Shown: positions 1 through 6,749 of the stretch, one piece after another
Layout: each line of letters starts with the position of its first letter
How positions within the stretch are numbered: position 1 is the first letter of the stretch
The notes under the pieces: model-generated
Told to the model about the DNA's origin: nothing
Databases searched by the model: none
What the model saw: the letters and a program-made list of their open reading frames with translations, nothing else
Translations under genes and position numbers: made by a program
Assembly (NCBI GenBank): GCA_023414985.1
Contig: JAEZLY010000153.1
Coordinates: 1-14,287 of the forward strand
Length of the DNA: 14,287 nucleotides
Reading direction: 5' to 3'
DNA from: Bacillota bacterium
GTDB taxonomy: Bacteria > Bacillota > Clostridia > Lachnospirales > Lachnospiraceae

Positions 1-845
1 ACGGTAAAGAGGTGATCCTGGAGGATCCCTGTAATAAAGGAATTATGGAGACCTTTCTGACAGCCGGCTGTAAGCTTCTTCCCATTCCTGCAGATCAACA
101 GGGTCTTTGCACCTCGGGGCTCAACACTCTTTCCGCGAAAGCCGTCTATGTTACCCCTTCCCATCAGTTTCCACTGGGAGGGATCCTGCCGGCAATGCGT
201 CGCGCGGAGCTCCTGCATTATGCAAGAGAACACCGGGTCTACCTGCTGGAGGATGATTATGACAGTGAATTCCGATATGCAGGTGATCCGGTATCACCCC
301 TTTATGCGATGGACCGACAGCAAGTCATCTATATCGGTACCTTCAGTAAAGTATTATTCCCTGCGATACGAATTGGATATGTCCTTCTTCCGCCGGAGCT
401 GCATTCCCGTTTTAAGGAGCTGCGGATGCACCTGGATGTCCAGAATTCTCCCTTTGAGCAGGCCGCTCTGGCGGAATTCTTAAGAACCCGCAAATTTGAT
501 CGTCATATCCGACGGATGCGAAGACTCTACGGAGAAAGAAGAGCAGTTCTGCTGTCGGAATTAAAGGAGGCCTTCGGAGACACCTGGCAGGTCTGGGGTG
601 ACAGTGCAGGCTTACATCTTGCCGTTGAGTTTAAGAATCAGAGCTTTGATGATGACTTCTTCCTTCACTGCTCGCAGGCAGGGCTAAAGCTTACCTCAGT
701 CGAGCGGCACAGTATCTGCAAGGGGCACCACCGGAATAAGCTACTACTCGGTTACGGACATCTGGAACCCGAATTGTTACGGGAGGGAATTCACCTGCTC
801 AGTGATATGATATATAGCAGAAAGGAAGGCTCCACTTTCCGGTAA
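1..845 (+). CDS. MocR/PdxR-type GntR-aminotransferase regulator, C-terminal part (5' truncated)
   Basis: The reading frame is open from the left edge (first whole codon at base 3) to TAA at 843-845, so only the fold-type I aminotransferase-like domain is visible; the N-terminal GntR winged helix lies outside the window. Visible family motifs are EDP near the start, TPSHQFPLGG, the EDDYDSEFRY segment, and GTFSK followed by FPAIRIGY. The lysine of GTFSK (codon 348-350) is where PLP binds as a Schiff base in this family. Proteins of this kind use a degenerate aminotransferase domain to sense PLP or an amino acid and regulate vitamin B6, GABA or amino-acid genes; which applies here cannot be told without the N-terminus and target promoter. 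A true class I aminotransferase is less likely, because EDDYDSEFRY and the hqFPlG context are characteristic of MocR proteins. The last codons form one arm of a terminator hairpin shared with the convergent gene. Confidence 0.85.
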   Translation, partial: GKEVILEDPCNKGIMETFLTAGCKLLPIPADQQGLCTSGLNTLSAKAVYVTPSHQFPLGGILPAMRRAELLHYAREHRVYLLEDDYDSEFRYAGDPVSPLYAMDRQQVIYIGTFSKVLFPAIRIGYVLLPPELHSRFKELRMHLDVQNSPFEQAALAEFLRTRKFDRHIRRMRRLYGERRAVLLSELKEAFGDTWQVWGDSAGLHLAVEFKNQSFDDDFFLHCSQAGLKLTSVERHSICKGHHRNKLLLGYGHLEPELLREGIHLLSDMIYSRKEGSTFR

Positions 846-864
846 AAAAGTTGGAGCCTTCCTT
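822..864. terminator. Shared bidirectional terminator hairpin
   Basis: A perfect 13-bp inverted repeat (822-834 with 852-864) encloses a 17-nt loop that contains the stop codon of the plus-strand regulator. It lies between two convergent genes, 13 bp from the stop of the homoserine dehydrogenase. The U-tracts are weak on both sides (CTTCTTACT on plus, TCTGCTA on minus), but the long GC-containing stem and the convergent position support transcription termination from both directions. Confidence 0.7.
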
Positions 865-877
865 CTTACTATCCTAT

Positions 878-1924
878 TTAAATCATAAAACCCTCTACAT
901 TCTTTAGCTTAAACACCCTGTCACAGGGAGTTGATTTCCCCAGTTCTCCGGTATTTAAGATTACATCCAGCAGATCGTCATACATGATGGACGCAGTCGG
1001 CCCTGCCCCGGAGCCCTGACCGTAGAAAGCCCGGATACCGCTCTGTCTGCTCTCTACAAAGATCATATTGTTATTCCCGCTGACCCTTGAGAGAAGCTTC
1101 TCTTTCTCAATTAGTGCAGGTCCTACATAATAAGACAGGGTTCCATCCGGATTCTTTCTTGCACAGGCAAGCTGCTTTAGGACGGAACCATTTTGAGACT
1201 GATCCGAACCAGCCTCGCCCGTTATCCTGTTCAATGGTTCGGGACTGATCTTCTTCGTGGAACAGGTCATCTTCATCCCGAGATTTAGGAGAATTACGAG
1301 TTTATAGGCTGCGTCCCAACCGTCAATATCCTCCGAAGGATCATTTTCTGTATACCCCAGCTGCTTCGCACGTTCGATTGCTTCAGGGAAGGGAATTCCC
1401 TCCTCGCTGGCGGAAGAAAGAATATAGTTTGTCGTTGAGTTCAGAATTCCGTAGATTCCGGTAATCTCTTCTCCCTTCGCCATATTCCGCAAAGCACTGC
1501 AGATGGGTATTCCTCCGCCCACAGTGGCATCGTAGCGCATCCGGCAGCCGTTCCGATTGGCTGCCTCTGAAAGTACTGCGAGATTGCCAGCCAGGCATTT
1601 CTTACTCGACAGAATGATGTGCTTTCCCTTCTCAAGTGCTTGGAGCAGGATATCCCTGGTACGTTCCGCTCCCGCACCTCCCATACACTCGACCAGTATG
1701 TCAATGCGTTCATCACTGATCAGTTCATTCTCATCCGTCGTCAGTTTTAGACCGGAGGTATCAACCTTCCTTACCTTGCTTTTATCCCGAACCAATATGG
1801 TTTCCGGGATGATTTCCAGATCATATTTCTCCAGTAGTTCCTGTTTGTTCTCCTGTAGGATCGAGAGCAGCCTGGAGCCTACAACTCCCAGTCCGAGTAA
1901 TCCTATCCTGATCCTTCTTGCCAT
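878..1924 (-). CDS. hom: Homoserine dehydrogenase, short form without ACT domain
   Basis: This predicted cytosolic enzyme interconverts L-aspartate-4-semialdehyde and L-homoserine with NAD(P)H, the branch point to threonine and methionine. It has 348 residues. The Rossmann motif GLGVVG is at 11-16 and the SSKK segment (family TANK) at 106-109, followed by GGGIPI 136-141, GILNSTTNYIL 159-169 and ENDPSEDIDGWDAAYK 193-208. By alignment from memory with yeast homoserine dehydrogenase, E193, D199, D204 and K208 occupy the catalytic and substrate-binding positions. The usual GILNGTTN glycine is serine here. Many bacterial homologues carry a C-terminal ACT domain for threonine feedback; this one ends shortly after the catalytic domain. 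GAGGAGG lies 8 nt before the ATG. It stands alone rather than in a threonine operon and is divergent from a LysR regulator, its probable controller. A related NAD-dependent dehydrogenase with another substrate is possible but less likely. Confidence 0.87.
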   Translation of the reverse strand: MARRIRIGLLGLGVVGSRLLSILQENKQELLEKYDLEIIPETILVRDKSKVRKVDTSGLKLTTDENELISDERIDILVECMGGAGAERTRDILLQALEKGKHIILSSKKCLAGNLAVLSEAANRNGCRMRYDATVGGGIPICSALRNMAKGEEITGIYGILNSTTNYILSSASEEGIPFPEAIERAKQLGYTENDPSEDIDGWDAAYKLVILLNLGMKMTCSTKKISPEPLNRITGEAGSDQSQNGSVLKQLACARKNPDGTLSYYVGPALIEKEKLLSRVSGNNNMIFVESRQSGIRAFYGQGSGAGPTASIMYDDLLDVILNTGELGKSTPCDRVFKLKNVEGFMI

Positions 1925-1969
1925 CGAAATTCCTCCTCATCATAAAAAGGTTGTATTTTTGATGGCTTT

Positions 1970-1998
1970 ATTGTATCATTCTGGTAAGCATTAGTAAA
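1970..1998 (-). promoter_or_regulatory. Predicted sigma-A-type promoter of the homoserine dehydrogenase gene
   Basis: Reading the minus strand, TTTACT (plus 1993-1998) and TACAAT (plus 1970-1975) are separated by 17 bp. They match the -35 consensus at 4 of 6 positions and the -10 consensus at 5 of 6. The -10 lies about 45 bp before the hom start. It is the best promoter pair I found in this divergent gap, but AT-rich DNA makes chance matches common. Confidence 0.45.
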
Positions 1999-2007
1999 AT
2001 TCATGCA

Positions 2008-2026
2008 TTTGATAGTATCGTTCAAA
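2008..2026. promoter_or_regulatory. Candidate LysR-type regulator site (TTTGA-N9-TCAAA dyad)
   Basis: An interrupted palindrome TTTGA-N9-TCAAA sits between the divergent hom and LysR genes, about 10 bp upstream of the predicted hom -35 box and about 22 bp before the LysR start. This is where LysR-type proteins usually bind to activate a divergent target and repress themselves. The arms are only 5 bp and the spacing gives T-N13-A rather than the textbook T-N11-A, so the call rests on position as much as on sequence. Confidence 0.35.
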
Positions 2027-2047
2027 AATATTGATAGGTGGTGTGTG

Positions 2048-2929
2048 ATGGAACTTAGAAATATTATATCCTTTATCAGGATCGTAAAGCTCGGAAGCTT
2101 CTCAAAGGCGGCTAAGGAGCTGGGTTATTCCCAGTCGAATGTGACCATGCAGATGAAGCAGCTCGAGGAGGAGCTGCAAGTAAAGCTATTTGACCGGATC
2201 GGCAAATCGGTTCTCTTAACAGAGGACGGCAAGAAATTTCTAAAGTATGCCATCGAGATTGATACCGCCGCTGCCAATGCAAAGCAGGCCCTATCCCCTT
2301 CCTCGGAACCCACCGGGGAACTGCGGATCGGGCTTTTGGAATCCCTGTGTATCTCCTACCTTCCGGATATTCTGAAGGAATTTCATCGGCTTTATCCGAA
2401 GGTCGGAGCCGTCATAAAGATCGGTACCTACGAAGAGCTCGCGCTGATGCTGAATACCAATGCCATCGACCTTCTATGGACCTTCGATACGGAGATCAAT
2501 ATCCCGGAATGGAGAAAGGAATATGAATTCACCAATCCAATCTCCGTTCTGGCTTCTCCTTCTCATCCGTTGGCATCAGCCGAAGCTCTTAAGCTGTCGG
2601 ATCTGGCTGCGGAACCCTTTATTCTGACCGAAAAAATCTGCAGCTACAGAGATCTCTTTGAGCAGCAGTTTCGGGCACAGGGAATGGACTTGAAGGTATT
2701 CTTAGAGATCGGCAATACGGAAATCATAAAGAAATTCGTTGGTACCGGAATCGCATTATCCGTATTACCTGCCTTCTCCCTTAAAGAAGAGCTGGATCAG
2801 GGCACACTGCGTACCTTGCCGGTATCCGACTTTGATTTGCAGATGAAGGGCCAGGTCTTCTGTCATCGCAACAAATGGATTACTCCTGCCATCACAGAAT
2901 TTATCCGACTGATCAGGGAAAGGGTATAA
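2048..2929 (+). CDS. LysR-family transcriptional regulator
   Basis: This 293-residue protein has the normal LysR length. Residues 1-61 form the winged helix-turn-helix (MELRNIISFIRIVKLGSFS, then AAKELGYSQSNVTMQMKQLEEEL and FDR...LTEDG), followed by a linker helix and a type 2 periplasmic-binding-protein-like effector domain beginning near GELRIGLLES. A longer frame opens at an ATG at 2003, but I place the start at 2048: AGGTGG at 2036-2041 lies 6 nt before it, and the conserved N-terminus begins exactly there. The gene is divergent from the homoserine dehydrogenase with a 123-bp gap, the classic arrangement in which a LysR protein regulates its neighbour and itself. The inducer cannot be read from the sequence; an aspartate-family amino acid or intermediate would fit the neighbour. 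The 3' end overlaps the convergent DUF3793 gene by 17 bp. Confidence 0.92.
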   Translation: MELRNIISFIRIVKLGSFSKAAKELGYSQSNVTMQMKQLEEELQVKLFDRIGKSVLLTEDGKKFLKYAIEIDTAAANAKQALSPSSEPTGELRIGLLESLCISYLPDILKEFHRLYPKVGAVIKIGTYEELALMLNTNAIDLLWTFDTEINIPEWRKEYEFTNPISVLASPSHPLASAEALKLSDLAAEPFILTEKICSYRDLFEQQFRAQGMDLKVFLEIGNTEIIKKFVGTGIALSVLPAFSLKEELDQGTLRTLPVSDFDLQMKGQVFCHRNKWITPAITEFIRLIRERV

Positions 2930-3530
2930 GCTTGGAACCACACTCGCTAAAGCTTAGGATGTGCCTTATACTCACTCCCTGCGCCACCAGACGGATTACT
3001 CTTTCCTTCGCTTTTTGATACTGCTCGAATAAAATCAGCTTTTCGCCGAGATTCTCATATACCTTCCAGTAACCGGTATACAATGGGTTCTGTCCATGAT
3101 TGATGATAAATCCCATGACATCCTCCAGGGGGTAGCCCAACAGCAATCCCAGTTCATGAGGAAATGCATTTGCACTCTGCATATAACCCTGATATCTTCT
3201 TGCAAGCTCCATAAGAATGCTGATCAGGTCATATTCGTGATAACCGAGGATCCGCAGCAGCTTTTGATTCTCCTTTTTACGAAGATACTTCACCAGCAGC
3301 TCTCCGTTATATACCAGATAGACCGCTTTCCTGTCAGACATATAGAGTATATAAAAGGATAGAGCCGATTCCTGAAAGGTATCTTTCACTCTTTCCTTAT
3401 CATTTAAATCTACGATCAGCATATTCGATATCTTAATTCCCATCAACAGCGGTGCGCATTGCAATGCCATCTGGGTATTCATTTCCTTTAGATCCATTCC
3501 TGCCAGAATTTCAAGTAACTCCGGACTCAT
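2913..3530 (-). CDS. DUF3793 family protein, function unknown
   Basis: This 205-residue soluble protein has no signal peptide or membrane segment. I recognise DUF3793 (found mostly in Clostridia) from the central block FPHELGLLLGYPLEDVMGFI, followed by an asparagine/glycine turn and GYWKVYENLGE, then a helical C-terminal stretch rich in Lys and Arg. No catalytic motif is evident. The family has no established biochemical role; as I recall, members often lie near iron-transport or flavodoxin genes, but none is next to this copy. The start is well supported: GGAAGGGGG lies 7 nt before the ATG. Its stop codon falls inside the 3' end of the convergent LysR gene, and no separate terminator is visible, so its transcript probably runs antisense to that gene. 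An imperfect dyad at 3563-3580 lies in the likely promoter region. Confidence 0.8.
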   Translation of the reverse strand: MSPELLEILAGMDLKEMNTQMALQCAPLLMGIKISNMLIVDLNDKERVKDTFQESALSFYILYMSDRKAVYLVYNGELLVKYLRKKENQKLLRILGYHEYDLISILMELARRYQGYMQSANAFPHELGLLLGYPLEDVMGFIINHGQNPLYTGYWKVYENLGEKLILFEQYQKAKERVIRLVAQGVSIRHILSFSECGSKLIPFP

Positions 3531-3562
3531 CTATCTGCCCCCTTCCGTGAAACATAATTTGC

Positions 3563-3580
3563 AGATAGAATATATTATCT
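3563..3580. promoter_or_regulatory. Imperfect AT-rich dyad upstream of the DUF3793 gene
   Basis: AGATA at 3563-3567 and TATCT at 3576-3580 form an inverted repeat around an AT core, 33 bp upstream of the DUF3793 start. The outer GATA/TATC arms and ATAAT-like core resemble Fur-type iron boxes, but the match is partial. Rated as a possible operator only. Confidence 0.25.
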
Positions 3581-3619
3581 CTAAATCTTACAAGAAATTA
3601 CATCCAAAATCAGGATAAT

Positions 3620-3654
3620 GCAAAACAAAAGACACGTCCCGTAATGACGTGCCT
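3620..3654 (-). terminator. Rho-independent terminator of the DUF3137-lemA-VOC operon
   Basis: On the minus strand a 9-bp stem (3646-3654 with 3630-3638, one G-U pair) closes a 7-nt loop and is followed by TTTTGTTTTG. It begins 27 bp after the VOC gene stop and separates this operon from the DUF3793 gene downstream. Confidence 0.85.
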
Positions 3655-3680
3655 AATTATTATATATTAAATATGAACTC

Positions 3681-4061
3681 TTATAAAGTGTCAAAGCAGA
3701 ACGGATGCCCCACCGGATCCAACATGACTGTCCATAGATCCGAATACTGCATTTCAGCTTTCTTCGCACCGCATTGAATTGCATATTCCACCAGCTTATT
3801 CATATGCTCTTTATCTCTGGCTTTAAAGTCGAGATGCACCTGCTGTTGTTGAGTGCCCGGTGTCTCAGGCCATACAGGCGGGATATAATATTCATTTTTC
3901 TGAAACCCGATCCTAATGTTACCGGATGGAGCCTTCAGTGAGATAAAGCTTTCATCCTCATAGGTTTTCTCCCATTGAAGCAAGCGCATATAAAAATCAG
4001 ACAAGGCTTTCGGATCCCCGCAGTCTATTGTGATACTGTTGATGATAATCTCTTCTCCCAT
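3681..4061 (-). CDS. VOC-superfamily (glyoxalase-like) protein
   Basis: This 126-residue protein is the size of a single glyoxalase/bleomycin-resistance/dioxygenase (VOC) unit with two beta-alpha-beta-beta-beta modules. The first module begins INSITIDCGDPKALSDFYMRLLQW, and PPVWPE lies in the middle. The second module begins QVHLDF (H76) and ends with LDPVGHPFCFDTL, a typical tail of the Glyoxalase_6-like subgroup. VOC proteins bind a divalent metal and catalyse isomerisation or dioxygenation, or simply sequester drugs; the substrate here is unknown. The first-module position often occupied by a metal histidine looks like Thr/Asp, so metal binding is uncertain. A GGGGG ribosome binding site lies about 8 nt before the ATG. 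The gene starts 26 bp after the lemA stop and is followed by a clear terminator, so it is probably the last gene of the DUF3137-lemA operon, although no functional link is known. Confidence 0.85.
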   Translation of the reverse strand: MGEEIIINSITIDCGDPKALSDFYMRLLQWEKTYEDESFISLKAPSGNIRIGFQKNEYYIPPVWPETPGTQQQQVHLDFKARDKEHMNKLVEYAIQCGAKKAEMQYSDLWTVMLDPVGHPFCFDTL

Positions 4062-4087
4062 TACTTATACCCCCATACTATTAATAT

Positions 4088-4693
4088 TTAATCAAAATTC
4101 ATCTCTATATCTTTCCTTATACTTTCATCCTCCACCTCAAAGTAGCTCATTGCCTGATATCTCTTTACTTTAGCCGGAATAATGGTAGGGAAGACACTGA
4201 TCGCTGTATTATACTCCTTTACTGCATGATTATAAAACCTTCTGGATGCAGACAGATTTTCCTCAACTTCATTAATTGACCGGTTCAGAGCCTCAATTTG
4301 AAAGCCCAATTGATTATCCCTAAGGCTTTCCATGCTGTTAATCAGAATTTTTTGAACTTGATTCTGTAATCTGAATTTTTCTTTATATCCAAAAGTGGGT
4401 TTTTCTATACTGCAGATCAGGTTCGTGATTGTATCCAGTTCCTGTTCTTTGAACTTTATGTACCCTTTTGTAGTCTCATAAATTTTTGTTAAGATATCAT
4501 ATCTCTTTTGAAAAGCATCCTCTAAATTACCTTTCGCCTGGTTTATCTCTTCCCTTCGTCTCACAATATCAAACTGCGAAAGCCACAACATGAATCCGGT
4601 CAGAACTACAAATACTCCTGCTGCCAACCCAACACTTTTATTAAGATAGTATACGAATCCGCTTACGATGACAATTAATAAAATCCTAAACAC
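4088..4693 (-). CDS. lemA: LemA-family membrane-anchored protein
   Basis: This 201-residue protein has two hydrophobic stretches near the N-terminus (about 2-17 and 21-40), then a long cytoplasmic or extracytoplasmic helical region. The LemA signature is visible: KGNLEDAFQKRYDILTK (family pattern: variable helix, then R-x-DLIPNL), a helix with Q-IEALNRSINEVEENLSASRRFYN, then AVKEYNTAISVFP at 157-169 and a closing FE (185-186). LemA proteins form elongated helical bundles; no enzymatic role is established. The match is diverged: DLIPNL is replaced by DILTKI. The first bases overlap the end of the DUF3137 gene by 8 bp, implying translational coupling. LemA and DUF3137 proteins are frequently encoded together, which supports both calls and suggests they form one membrane complex. 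Confidence 0.82.
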   Translation of the reverse strand: MFRILLIVIVSGFVYYLNKSVGLAAGVFVVLTGFMLWLSQFDIVRRREEINQAKGNLEDAFQKRYDILTKIYETTKGYIKFKEQELDTITNLICSIEKPTFGYKEKFRLQNQVQKILINSMESLRDNQLGFQIEALNRSINEVEENLSASRRFYNHAVKEYNTAISVFPTIIPAKVKRYQAMSYFEVEDESIRKDIEMNFD

Positions 4694-5618
4694 ATTCTAC
4701 CCCTCCCTGCACTGCATTTTCTTTGATCCAAATATCGTTGCCCATATTCAATTCTTCAACTATTTTTCCGATCAACGCAAAGACATCCATCTGTTTGTTG
4801 ATCGTATCCGCTGTAATCCTTCTATGTAAAGAAGGCTCCAGATAATTCTTATTACCCTTAATCGCTATATAAAGCTTATCCTTCTCAAATAAAAAAGAGA
4901 CCATATCCTGATATTTATTCTCAAAGTCGATCATCCTGGCCATCAACGCCGGAGTTAAAATATATCTGGCTTTCAAGGGGTCATTGGAAAAGGTAGTAAA
5001 TCTGCTGTCAAATTCACTTGTGTCTGTCATAATTTTCTTTTCTTTAAAATCCTTATTCCCAAAATCTTTAAGCACGCGTGGCCTTACGAACAATCTTGAT
5101 TCGATATATTTATTATTATTGAAGATGAAAAAGTAACCGTGGAATAATTTTTTTGGCAAATGTGCTCCTGCATACTGATTCTTCAAGATCTTTATCTCTG
5201 CAAAATCAAAATCAGTTTTACCGATATTACCTGATATATTATTCATCACGTCCATAGTGCTGCCTTTGTTCACCAGGCAAGACCGGTATACGGTCTCCGT
5301 ATCTATCCTTGCCTCGTGATCATAGCGCCAGTCCGGGTAGCAGCTGTGCATCAAGTCTCCAATAATGACTTCATCATATAATCTGTTGAAGGCATCCTTT
5401 TTCTTTTTCAGATAATAATAAAGAAAATACACCAGCGGAAGGACTCCATATCTGACTATTCTGCCGCTGATATTAAAGTGATCCTGTAGATAAAAGGCTA
5501 TCTTAAAATATACCACTGTGAATGCTGCTACTACCAAAATATTTAATAGAAATAAGCTTATTCTTCTGGAATTTAACTGCTTTAATTTTACACTAAAGTC
5601 ATTGATCATCGTTTCCAT
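4686..5618 (-). CDS. DUF3137-domain membrane protein (LemA partner)
   Basis: A 310-residue protein with two predicted membrane helices (about 23-43 and 54-70 from this start), a basic KKKK stop-transfer segment, and a large soluble domain. The domain matches DUF3137: repeated Phe-rich beta segments (HGYFFIFNNN), the EFDSRFTTFSNDPLKARYILTP pattern in the second half, and a late KLYIAIKG strand. Its function is unknown; family members are commonly next to lemA, as here, with an 8-bp overlap. An ATG exists five codons upstream (5633), but the bases GGGAG just after it sit 8 nt before the ATG at 5616-5618, a good ribosome binding site for the shorter form, while the longer start has none at a normal distance. 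The upstream region carries a weak promoter-like TAATAT at normal distance. It is the first gene of the three-gene operon. Confidence 0.78.
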   Translation of the reverse strand: METMINDFSVKLKQLNSRRISLFLLNILVVAAFTVVYFKIAFYLQDHFNISGRIVRYGVLPLVYFLYYYLKKKKDAFNRLYDEVIIGDLMHSCYPDWRYDHEARIDTETVYRSCLVNKGSTMDVMNNISGNIGKTDFDFAEIKILKNQYAGAHLPKKLFHGYFFIFNNNKYIESRLFVRPRVLKDFGNKDFKEKKIMTDTSEFDSRFTTFSNDPLKARYILTPALMARMIDFENKYQDMVSFLFEKDKLYIAIKGNKNYLEPSLHRRITADTINKQMDVFALIGKIVEELNMGNDIWIKENAVQGGVECV

Positions 5619-5719
5619 TTCATTTTCTCCCACTGTAAGTATTGTTATCTCCCATTTCTACATATTACCATATAATAACATTTTTGTCTCCAGTTACTTG
5701 GGAAAAAAGCTATATCGGT

Positions 5720-5826
5720 GATCAAATGATTAACTAAAATATTGAATTTCACTTCGATCGCTAATAATGGCCATATAATCTGATTTGATCTACGATAATC
5801 ACATCTACTTAAATTGATTATTGTAG
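5720..5826. repeat. Nested inverted repeats in the gap between the merR and DUF3137 genes
   Basis: A 12-bp inverted repeat with one mismatch pairs 5790-5801 (CTACGATAATCA) with 5815-5826 (TGATTATTGTAG) across a 13-nt loop. Just outside, an 8-bp arm GATCAAAT (5720-5727) matches ATTTGATC (5783-5790) in inverted orientation 55 bp away. There is no U-tract after the stem on either strand, so it is not an ordinary terminator. It may be a regulator site, a remnant of a small palindromic element, or chance in AT-rich DNA. I see no coding frame in 5634-5831. Confidence 0.5.
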
Positions 5827-5831
5827 GTTAC

Positions 5832-5863
5832 CACAAAAAAACACGCCATAAATAGGCGTGTTT
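5832..5863 (-). terminator. Rho-independent terminator of the merR gene
   Basis: On the minus strand a perfect 9-bp stem (5855-5863 with 5839-5847) closes a 7-nt loop and is followed at once by a run of T residues (TTTTTTTG). It lies about 45 bp after the merR stop. Confidence 0.9.
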
Positions 5864-5906
5864 CCTTACATTTATCTTGAATAATTATTAAAGATTATCA
5901 ATATAG

Positions 5907-6650
5907 CTACTTATCAACTTCAGCAAATGCTTTATAATAATCGTAATATCGTCCCTCGTCACAAGCAGAGAATAGATATCTGGCAAGGATATTGGAAATA
6001 TGATAGCCTTGCGATTTAAAAGTGGCCAGGTGTGACGCAAAATCTTCCACTGATGGATTACTGTATGCAACCTTTAATACAAAAGATAGATACTGCTTAG
6101 AATTGTCTTTCTTCCAAAGCATCGTATGATTATCATGCGTGGGTACCACTAACCCTGTCTCTATACTGCCTTTGACAGAATTATATAGCAGAATGCTCTG
6201 ATATTGATCCTTAATATAAACGGACCAGGCCTCCGTATCATCCATGGAAAAAAGGTAGATATAATTGTAATCCGGATTTTCCTGCTGATACTGGTACGCA
6301 CTTAGTTTATGATACTCTTTGATATGCTCCCTTTTCTTATTAATATAATCCTTAGCCGTCTTTAACTCCAAAAGCTTCCTATCCAAGTCCTGATCAAGAG
6401 ATGTTAAGGAAGCCTCTAATGCTTCGGGAGAAAGATGAGGCAGCTTCTTCATATCTTGAAGTGACATTCGAAGACACCGAAAGTGCGCAAGGTCGGATAT
6501 AGTAAAAACCGAGCTTGGATAATATTGTCGGTAATTATTATCATCATCTCGATGTTTTTCAATAAGACCCTCGCTTTCCCAATACCGAAGTGTTGATTTG
6601 GGAATGTCTAATAATTCCGATATTTCACCTATTGAGAAAGAGTTTCTCAT
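5907..6650 (-). CDS. MerR-family transcriptional regulator with a C-terminal sensing domain
   Basis: A 247-residue protein. Residues 4-30 hold the MerR helix-turn-helix (FSIGEISELLDIPKSTLRYWE and SEGLI), followed by the wing RDDDNNYRQYYPSSV and a second DNA-binding helix pair. Residues about 75-115 form the antiparallel dimerisation coiled coil. Residues about 128-247 make an effector domain rich in Tyr and Trp, ending YYDYYKAFAEV, which suits binding of a hydrophobic ligand rather than a metal; no Cys pair of the metal-sensing type is present. MerR proteins activate promoters with over-long 19-20 bp spacers by twisting the DNA. Such a promoter lies upstream of the GNAT gene, which precedes this gene by 98 bp on the same strand with no terminator between, so the regulator may control its own operon. 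It also has its own promoter. AAGGTGGAG lies 5 nt before the ATG. The ligand is unknown. Confidence 0.88.
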   Translation of the reverse strand: MRNSFSIGEISELLDIPKSTLRYWESEGLIEKHRDDDNNYRQYYPSSVFTISDLAHFRCLRMSLQDMKKLPHLSPEALEASLTSLDQDLDRKLLELKTAKDYINKKREHIKEYHKLSAYQYQQENPDYNYIYLFSMDDTEAWSVYIKDQYQSILLYNSVKGSIETGLVVPTHDNHTMLWKKDNSKQYLSFVLKVAYSNPSVEDFASHLATFKSQGYHISNILARYLFSACDEGRYYDYYKAFAEVDK

Positions 6651-6681
6651 GTAATCTCCACCTTAAATTAATATTAACTAT

Positions 6682-6709
6682 ATTATATATCTATATTTAA
6701 ATCTTTCAA
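6682..6709 (-). promoter_or_regulatory. Predicted sigma-A promoter of the merR gene
   Basis: On the minus strand TTGAAA (plus 6704-6709) and TATAAT (plus 6682-6687) are separated by 16 bp, matching the consensus at 5 of 6 and 6 of 6 positions. The -10 lies about 31 bp before the merR start. The normal spacer means it is not of the MerR-activated type, so it may give basal regulator expression. Confidence 0.6.
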
Positions 6710-6749
6710 TCAATACCATCAAGGAGTATTATGATTAATTTCAAAAGGA

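Noticed and set aside
1557..1994. Plus-strand 145-codon frame opposite the homoserine dehydrogenase gene
   Set aside because: Serine/proline-rich composition typical of the antisense of a real gene; no family resemblance, while the opposite strand encodes a clear enzyme.
2003..2047. Upstream extension of the LysR frame from an ATG at 2003
   Set aside because: No ribosome binding site there; the extra 15 residues precede the conserved N-terminus and overlap the candidate operator, whereas AGGTGG fits the ATG at 2048.
2927..2956. 7-bp inverted repeat TAAGCTT/AAGCTTA after the LysR stop, considered as a terminator
   Set aside because: Short AT-rich stem, 16-nt loop and no T-run on either strand; it also lies within the coding part of the DUF3793 gene.
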